Below, one piece after another: positions 31,168 through 36,408 of a DNA stretch of 36,408 bases. Position 1 is the first letter of the stretch. Each line of letters opens with the position of its first letter. The notes under the pieces were generated by a model. It did no database searches. It was not told the DNA's origin and saw only the letters and a list, made by a program, of their open reading frames with translations. The stretch comes from DATGKK01 sp035294725 (GTDB lineage: Bacteria; Actinomycetota; Acidimicrobiia; Acidimicrobiales; Bog-793), in NCBI GenBank assembly GCA_035294725.1, contig DATGKK010000036.1:1-36408 (forward strand), read 5' to 3'. The position numbers and the translations under genes were made by a program.

Positions 31168-32718
31168 TCAGTTGACGAGCCGCTCCCGCCCTTGCCAGTA
31201 GGGCTGTCGCAACTTGAACTTCTGCAGCTTGCCGGTCGCGGTCCGGGGCAGCTCGGTGCGGAACTCCACCGACGTCGGGCACTTGAAGTGGGCGAGGACC
31301 TCACGGCAGTGGGCGATGAGCTCCTCCCCGGTCGCCGAGGCGTCGGGCCGCAGGACGACGAGGGCCTTCACGGTCTCACCCCACTTCTCGTCGGGGACGC
31401 CGATCACGGCGACCTCGGCGACAGCTGGATGACGGTAGAGGGCGTCCTCGACCTCGATCGACGAGACGTTCTCCCCGCCCGTGATGATGACGTCCTTCTT
31501 GCGGTCGGCGATGACGACGAAGGCGCCGTCGAGATGCCCGCCGTCGCCGGTGTGGAACCAGCCGTCGGCAAGCACCTTCGCGCTCTCGTCGGGCTGGCGC
31601 CAGTAACCCGCGAAGACGTGGTTGGAGCGGGCGAGCACCTCGCCCTCCTCGTCGACGGCCATCCGCACCCCGAGCGCCGGGACCCCGGCGCGGGCGAGCC
31701 TCCGGGAGCGCTCGGCGGAGTCGAGGCCGTCCCACTCCTCGGGAGCGCGGTTGATGGTGAGCAGTGGCGAGGTCTCGGTGAGGCCGTAGATCTGGATGAA
31801 CTCCCATCCGAGCTCGGTCTCGACCCGCTCGATCGTGCGGCTCGGCGGGGGTGCGCCGGCGACGACGATGCGCACCCGACCGCCGCCCGGCACGGGCTCG
31901 TCCCGCTCCCGCCGGGCCTCGGCCGCCTGGAGGATCGCGGCCACGACGGCGGGCGCGCCGCACATCAAGGTGACGCCGTGCTGCTCCACCCGGCGGAGGA
32001 TCTCCTCGCCGTCCACCTTCCGCAGCACGATGTGGCGCGCCCCCATGCCCGTTGCCGCGTACGGCATCCCCCACCCGTTGCAGTGGAACATGGGCAGCGT
32101 GTGGAGAAGGACGTCGCGGTCGGTGACGGTCGTGTGCCACCCGAAGGCCATGGCGTTGAGGGTGCAGTTGCGGTGCGTGAGCTCGACGCCCTTCGGCCGG
32201 GCGGTCGTCCCCGACGTGTAGTTGATCGAGCAGGTGGCGTTCTCGTCGGCCTCCCACGGTCGCGGCTGGTCGCCCGGAGCGATCTCGGCGAACATCTGTG
32301 CGTCGCCGGGCCGGCCGTCGAGCACGACCCGGTGCGGGACCGACACCGAGGCGAGGCTGTGTTCGAGCTCGGGATCGACAAGGAGGACCTGGCAGCCCGA
32401 GTGCTCGACGATGTAGGCGACCTCGGCCTCGTTGAGACGGAAGTTGATGGGCACGAGCACGCGCCCGAACCCGCTCACGCCGAAGTAGGCGATGACGAAG
32501 CGGGCGGAGTTGGGGCTCACGATGCCCACCCGGGCCCCGGGCGGGAGCCCGAGGTCGTCGAGGCAGGCCGCCATTCCGGCCGCGCGCGCCGCGACCTCGC
32601 GGTAGGTGAGGCTCCCGAGCCCTGCCGTCACGCCGGGCTCGTCGACGAGCGCGACCCGCTCGGGGTAGACGAGCGCCGCCCGGTCGATGAAATCGGAGAT
32701 GGTGAGAGGCACCTGCAT
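31168..32718 (-). CDS. Long-chain fatty-acid-CoA ligase family protein
   Basis: 516 residues from ATG 32718 ('agggaag' just upstream). A member of the acyl/aryl-CoA synthetase (ANL) superfamily, which activates a carboxylic acid with ATP and transfers it to CoA. Motifs in order are the P-loop 'INYTSGTTARPKGVELTH', 'QIYGLTETSPLL' (A5), 'DGWFHTGDGGHLDG' (A7), 'DRKKDVIITGGENVSS' (A8, hinge) and 'PRTATGKLQKFKL' (A10, catalytic Lys). The 'LPMFHCNGW' and 'GLTETSP' forms are usual in medium/long-chain acyl ligases of Actinobacteria. No membrane segment is present. The acid used cannot be predicted. It lies alone between hup and the divergent FtsX-type transporter. Confidence 0.9.
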   Translation of the reverse strand: MQVPLTISDFIDRAALVYPERVALVDEPGVTAGLGSLTYREVAARAAGMAACLDDLGLPPGARVGIVSPNSARFVIAYFGVSGFGRVLVPINFRLNEAEVAYIVEHSGCQVLLVDPELEHSLASVSVPHRVVLDGRPGDAQMFAEIAPGDQPRPWEADENATCSINYTSGTTARPKGVELTHRNCTLNAMAFGWHTTVTDRDVLLHTLPMFHCNGWGMPYAATGMGARHIVLRKVDGEEILRRVEQHGVTLMCGAPAVVAAILQAAEARRERDEPVPGGGRVRIVVAGAPPPSRTIERVETELGWEFIQIYGLTETSPLLTINRAPEEWDGLDSAERSRRLARAGVPALGVRMAVDEEGEVLARSNHVFAGYWRQPDESAKVLADGWFHTGDGGHLDGAFVVIADRKKDVIITGGENVSSIEVEDALYRHPAVAEVAVIGVPDEKWGETVKALVVLRPDASATGEELIAHCREVLAHFKCPTSVEFRTELPRTATGKLQKFKLRQPYWQGRERLVN

Positions 32719-32810
32719 CTTCCCTGCTTAGCACTACGTCCGCCGGCCGATGCGGGCGAACCGCTCCAAGGCCGCGGCTGCGACGCCACCAGCGCCAAGC
32801 CCCTGGTGGC

Positions 32811-32816
32811 TAGGGT
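32811..32816 (+). promoter_or_regulatory. -10 box TAGGGT of the FtsX-type transporter operon
   Basis: TAGGGT ends 6 nt before the GTG at 32823; no ribosome binding site is present in the gap. Confidence 0.5.
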
Positions 32817-32822
32817 CGGGCC

Positions 32823-35800
32823 GTGAGCGGTAGCGGGGGACGGACCGAGCCGAGCACGCCGGTGCTGCAGGCGGCACGGCCCGGCTCGCTGCTCGTGTGG
32901 AGGGCGCTGCGCTGGCGCGCAGGCTCGTCCATGGCCTTCCTTGCCGTCTCCGTGGCGGCCATCGTGGCGGCAGTTGCCGGGCCGGTCTACCTCCACGGCG
33001 CCGACCAGGCCCTCGTCTCGACGGCGCTGTCGAGCTCGACCGTCGTCAAGACCGGTGTCTCGCTCACCCCGGAGGGCTCGAGCTACGTGCCCCCGCGGCT
33101 CTTGCTCCACGCGGCGGCCTCCGTGCCGGGAGGGGCGGGGCGAGCGCCAGGCTCCCGCTTCGCAGCGCCGATCACCACGGTCGATGCCAACGTCCGCATC
33201 CCCGTCGTGAGCGTCGGACTGCTCGGCACGATGCAGCTCGTGTCGCGATCGGGGGCCTGCAACGAGCTGCGGTTCGTGGCGGGCCGCTGCCCGACCCGAG
33301 CCGGGGAGGTGGCGCTCACGACCCGGACCGCGAAGGCGCTCGGGGTCGGGGTCGGCAGCTCGATCCACCCGCTCTGGGGGCGGGAGTCCCTCCCGGCCCT
33401 TCGAGTCACCGGGCTCGTCCTCCCGGGCAACAGCTCGAGCCCGTACTGGTGGGAGGACAACTACTTCCCCTACGGCACGAGCGGGAAGTACACCGGCCCC
33501 ATCGTCGACGACGGATTCGTCACCGAATCGGACGCCACCGGGCTCGCGACCCTGGCGCCGACCTCCGACTACGTCCAGCTCCCCCTGCGCAGGTCGAGCC
33601 TCGGGGCGACGGCAGTACCGGCCTTCCTCGGCGCCCTCGCACGGTGGACCTCGAGGCTCGGGAGCCGTGAGGGCATCCAGGCCGAGACCGGCCTGCCGGG
33701 GGTGCTCTCGGGCGCCTCGAGCGAGGAGGGCTCCGCCCGCACGATCGTCGCCGTCGTCTCGCTCGAGCTCGTGCTGTTGGCGCTGCTCGTCGTGTTCGCC
33801 ATCGCCCGCACCACGAGCGCCCTTCGCGAGGCCGACGTACGGGTCGCCGAGCTGCGTGGCCTGCCCAAGCGCTCGATGATCCGCGTCGCGCTGCGGGAGC
33901 CGGCGCTGATGCTCCTCGCCGCCCTCCCGATCGGGCTCGCCGTCGCCTACTTCATCCTGCTCGCGGTCGACAAGGCCGAGCTCGGAACGACCTCCGGCAC
34001 CACCCTCGACTCGCTCGCGATCGAAGCCGGCGTCGCCGGCTGCCTCGCCGGTCTCGCCGCGGCGGCGCTCGGCTCCCAGCACGTGTGGCGGGACCGGCGA
34101 CCAGACGAGCCGCCGGCCGCCGAGCAGCAGCGGCGGTCGCGCCGGGCGGCCGTGCTCGACGCCCTCGCGCTCGCCCTCGCGGCAGCGGGGATCGCCGAGA
34201 TGGCGGGGCAGAGCGCCCACTCGGGCTCGGCGGTCGCCCCTCTCGCCTACCTCGGTCCCGGCCTGCTCGCCCTCGGCGTGGGCGTGCTCGCAGCTCGGGC
34301 GCTGCCATTCCTCGCCCGGCGCGCCGTCCGCGCCCTCGGCTGGTCGCGCCGGGTGGCGCTGTCGCTCGCCCTCCGCAACCTCGGGCGCCGGCCCGGTCTC
34401 GCCCGCCAGGCGGTCGTGCCGGCGATCGCGACCGGCCTCCTCGTGTTCGCGGTCGCCGGGTCAGCCGTCGCCGGCGCGAACCACGCCATGCAGGCCCGCT
34501 TCGAGGTCGGTGCTCCCGTCGTGCTCGACGTGGCGCCCCGGCCCGGAGTCGACCTCGTCACGGCGGTGCGCCGGGCGGACCCGACCGGCGACCATGCCAT
34601 GGCGGCGGCGAGGATCTCCACGTCGACCGGCACGACGCTGGCCGTCGACCCGCAGCGCTTCGCGGCGGTCGCCTCGTGGCCCGCGACGCTGTCGGCGACG
34701 AGCGCTGCCGCGGTGGCGCGGGAGCTGGCTCCGCCGACCCCGCCGGCCCGGCTCGTGCCGGCCGCCGGCGAGCTTCTCGTGAGCGCTGACGAGCTGACGC
34801 CGCTCAGGCCCGGGCCGGACCTGCAGGCAGAGCTGTTCGACCTCGCCGGCGATGGCGAGTTCACGGTCGACTTCGGCAAGCTGCGGCCCGGCTCTCACAC
34901 CTACACGGCCGATCTCGCCGGTCTCTGCCCCGGCGGCTGCCGGCTCGACCAGCTCGACCTCGCCGCGAGTCCTTTCCAGGTCGACCAGCCCGGGCTTGCG
35001 TTCGCCCAGGACTACCGGCTCCGGATCACCTCGGTCGCGACCAGGCGCACGCCCCGAGCCCCGGTCCGTCCGGTCGAGGCCCTCCTCGGAGAGACCGGGA
35101 CCTGGCGCGCGAGCGCCGACGCTGTCGTGGCAGGCTCGGCGAGCCAGGGCCTCGAGATCGAGGCGAACCTCGTCGCCGCGAGCAACTCGGGCGGTGTCAC
35201 GGTCTCTCCCTTCGACGTCCCTTCTGTCCTGCCCGCCGTGGCCACCTCCGAGCTCGTCGGCCTCGACGGCACGCCGTCGGACCCGAACCACGTCTACGTG
35301 TTCGGCCTCGACGGCTCCGACCTCTCGGCCCAGGCGACGACCGTGGTGCCGGCGCTGCCCTCGGTCGGCGGCGACGCCTCGATGATCGATCTCTCCTTCG
35401 CCGAGCGCCTCATCCAGGGCGAGCCCCTGGACGTGACCTGGCAGGTGTGGTGCTCGAGCGCGCCGAGCGCCGGGCTGCTCTCACGGCTGCGGCGCGACGG
35501 CGTGACGGTCCTCTCGGTGCACCGGGCGAGCAGCGCCCTTGCCGCCATCGACCGCACCGGCCCCGCCGTCGGGTTCTCCCTCTACACGGTGGCGGCAGCC
35601 GCCGCCGCCCTGCTCGCGCTCGGCGTGCTGCTGTTCGGGATCGCCTCCGACGCCCGGCGCCGGAGGATCGAGCTCTCGGGGCTCTCGGCGGTCGGGATCC
35701 CACTTCGCGCCCTTCGGCGCTCGCTCCTCATCGAGTCGAGCGCGCTCGCCGTCGCCGGGGCGGTTGCGGGCACGGTGGCGACGATGGTGTCGGCCTCGCT

Positions 35801-35987
35801 GGCACTGGCCTTCCTGCCCGAGTTCCCTCCGGGGCGGGTCGGCCCTCCGCTCACGACCGGCCTTCCGGGGCTCGACGTCGTGCTCACCGGGCTCGCCATG
35901 CTCGTGCTGCTCGAGGCAGCTGCTCTGGCCGCCAACATGGCGGTCGTGGCGGGCGTACGACCCGACCAGCTGAGGATGGCGCAGTGA
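32823..35987 (+). CDS. FtsX-type ABC transporter permease, ten or fewer TM helices with large external domains
   Basis: 1054 residues. A first membrane helix at about 32-52 ('SMAFLAVSVAAIVAAVAGPV') is followed by a ~250-residue external domain. Then comes an FtsX core ('IVAVVSLELVLLALLVVFAI' near 306-325, 'LMLLAALPIGLAVAYFILL' near 363-381), further helices at about 400-417, 440-460, 470-495 and 530-555, a second external domain of about 350 residues, and a second FtsX core (about 918-945, 970-1003 and 1018-1046). This duplicated plan belongs to MacB/LolC-like exporters that use mechanotransmission rather than classic transport; substrates are lipoproteins, lipids or peptides, not predictable here. 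The next gene encodes the ATPase and overlaps by 4 nt. Confidence 0.85.
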   Translation: MSGSGGRTEPSTPVLQAARPGSLLVWRALRWRAGSSMAFLAVSVAAIVAAVAGPVYLHGADQALVSTALSSSTVVKTGVSLTPEGSSYVPPRLLLHAAASVPGGAGRAPGSRFAAPITTVDANVRIPVVSVGLLGTMQLVSRSGACNELRFVAGRCPTRAGEVALTTRTAKALGVGVGSSIHPLWGRESLPALRVTGLVLPGNSSSPYWWEDNYFPYGTSGKYTGPIVDDGFVTESDATGLATLAPTSDYVQLPLRRSSLGATAVPAFLGALARWTSRLGSREGIQAETGLPGVLSGASSEEGSARTIVAVVSLELVLLALLVVFAIARTTSALREADVRVAELRGLPKRSMIRVALREPALMLLAALPIGLAVAYFILLAVDKAELGTTSGTTLDSLAIEAGVAGCLAGLAAAALGSQHVWRDRRPDEPPAAEQQRRSRRAAVLDALALALAAAGIAEMAGQSAHSGSAVAPLAYLGPGLLALGVGVLAARALPFLARRAVRALGWSRRVALSLALRNLGRRPGLARQAVVPAIATGLLVFAVAGSAVAGANHAMQARFEVGAPVVLDVAPRPGVDLVTAVRRADPTGDHAMAAARISTSTGTTLAVDPQRFAAVASWPATLSATSAAAVARELAPPTPPARLVPAAGELLVSADELTPLRPGPDLQAELFDLAGDGEFTVDFGKLRPGSHTYTADLAGLCPGGCRLDQLDLAASPFQVDQPGLAFAQDYRLRITSVATRRTPRAPVRPVEALLGETGTWRASADAVVAGSASQGLEIEANLVAASNSGGVTVSPFDVPSVLPAVATSELVGLDGTPSDPNHVYVFGLDGSDLSAQATTVVPALPSVGGDASMIDLSFAERLIQGEPLDVTWQVWCSSAPSAGLLSRLRRDGVTVLSVHRASSALAAIDRTGPAVGFSLYTVAAAAAALLALGVLLFGIASDARRRRIELSGLSAVGIPLRALRRSLLIESSALAVAGAVAGTVATMVSASLALAFLPEFPPGRVGPPLTTGLPGLDVVLTGLAMLVLLEAAALAANMAVVAGVRPDQLRMAQ

Positions 35988-36408
35988 CCTTCGACGAGGA
36001 CCTGCCGCTGCTCGACGCCCGCCCGGTCGCCGGCCCCGAGGCCAGGCGCCACCAGCAGCCCGCCGGAGCCGTGCCGCCCAGGGGCGCTCTCGAGCGGGAG
36101 CCCGCCGCGACGGCGGCGCCCGCGCTGGCACGGCCGGACCGCTTGGGACTCGGCATCGAGTGCATCTCGCTCGTCCACCTGTACCACCTCGATGACAACG
36201 ACGTGGTGGCGCTGCGCGGCGTCGATCTCGACATCGACCCCGGCGAGCTCGTCGCCCTCCTCGGCCCCTCGGGGACCGGCAAGTCGACCCTCCTCAAGAT
36301 CATGGCGGGGCTGCTCCGGCCGTCGGCCGGCCAGATCCTCGTCGGCGGCCGGGACGTGAGCCGCATGAGCGTGGCGGAGCTCCGCACCTACCGTGCCCGC
36401 GACGTCGG
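35984..36408 (+). CDS. ABC transporter ATP-binding protein, 3' end outside window
   Basis: GTG at 35984 overlaps the permease stop (GTGA). 141 residues are visible. The first ~60 form a Pro/Ala/Arg-rich extension not usual for this family ('ARPVAGPEARRHQQPAGAVP'). The ATPase domain then starts 'LGIECISLVHLYHL' and shows 'VDLDIDPGELVALLGPSGTG' with Walker A 'GPSGTGKST' near residue 105-113, followed by 'LLKIMAGLLRPSAGQILVGG'. The Q-loop, signature and Walker B lie beyond the window. The spacing and overlap make it the motor of the FtsX-type permease. The extension could be disordered, or a later start could be used; a GTG near 36206 would cut into the domain, so I keep 35984. Confidence 0.85.
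   Translation, partial: MTFDEDLPLLDARPVAGPEARRHQQPAGAVPPRGALEREPAATAAPALARPDRLGLGIECISLVHLYHLDDNDVVALRGVDLDIDPGELVALLGPSGTGKSTLLKIMAGLLRPSAGQILVGGRDVSRMSVAELRTYRARDV

Overview
This is a very GC-rich window with strongly actinobacterial coding habits: many GTG starts, overlapping GTGA stop/start junctions, and a set of genes whose start codon lies only 6-7 nt after a TANNNT -10 box, as expected for leaderless mRNAs. A coenzyme F420 gene (cofC), an HU protein with a long Lys/Ala tail, and Rv1264-type adenylate cyclase architecture point to Actinomycetota. Acidimicrobiia is my best guess but is not proven by the sequence.

The window has two halves. Positions 1 to about 14,131 are accessory DNA: a metallophosphoesterase/radical SAM fusion (cut by the window edge), a glycosidase gene cut by a decayed IS256-type element, an IS110-family transposase gene split in frame by a complete group II intron, three small toxin-antitoxin-like or membrane-effector-like modules (two of them frameshifted), and the wreck of an integrative conjugative element: conjugation ATPase, tyrosine recombinase and serine recombinase pseudogenes plus an intact transglycosylase/NlpC-P60 cell-wall hydrolase and an MFS exporter. 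The serine recombinase reading frame ends inside the 3' end of a tRNA-Val(UAC) gene, which marks the likely chromosomal attachment site of the island.

From the tRNA (14,122) to the right edge lies orderly, intact chromosomal backbone: adenine deaminase, a CrtI/PYROXD2-like oxidoreductase, a DUF4232-type lipoprotein, a glutamate dehydrogenase-family enzyme, a PLP-dependent amino-acid decarboxylase, an acyl-CoA dehydrogenase, ribonuclease HII, a tungstate/molybdate ABC importer (binding protein, permease and ATPase, all overlapping by 4 nt) followed by an HTH regulator fused to a ligand-binding domain, a class III adenylate cyclase, CofC, a PIG-L deacetylase, HU, an acyl-CoA ligase, and an FtsX-type ABC exporter pair cut by the right edge.

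All frameshifts I can recognise fall between about 2.1 and 14.1 kb; I find none in the backbone. This favours real decay of mobile DNA over random sequencing error. The observations most worth pursuing are the in-frame group II intron inside an IS110 transposase (with a candidate bridge-RNA region upstream), a two-gene locus encoding a two-TM membrane protein and a proline-rich micro-protein, and a pair of repeats that precede two different minus-strand modules like a shared leader.
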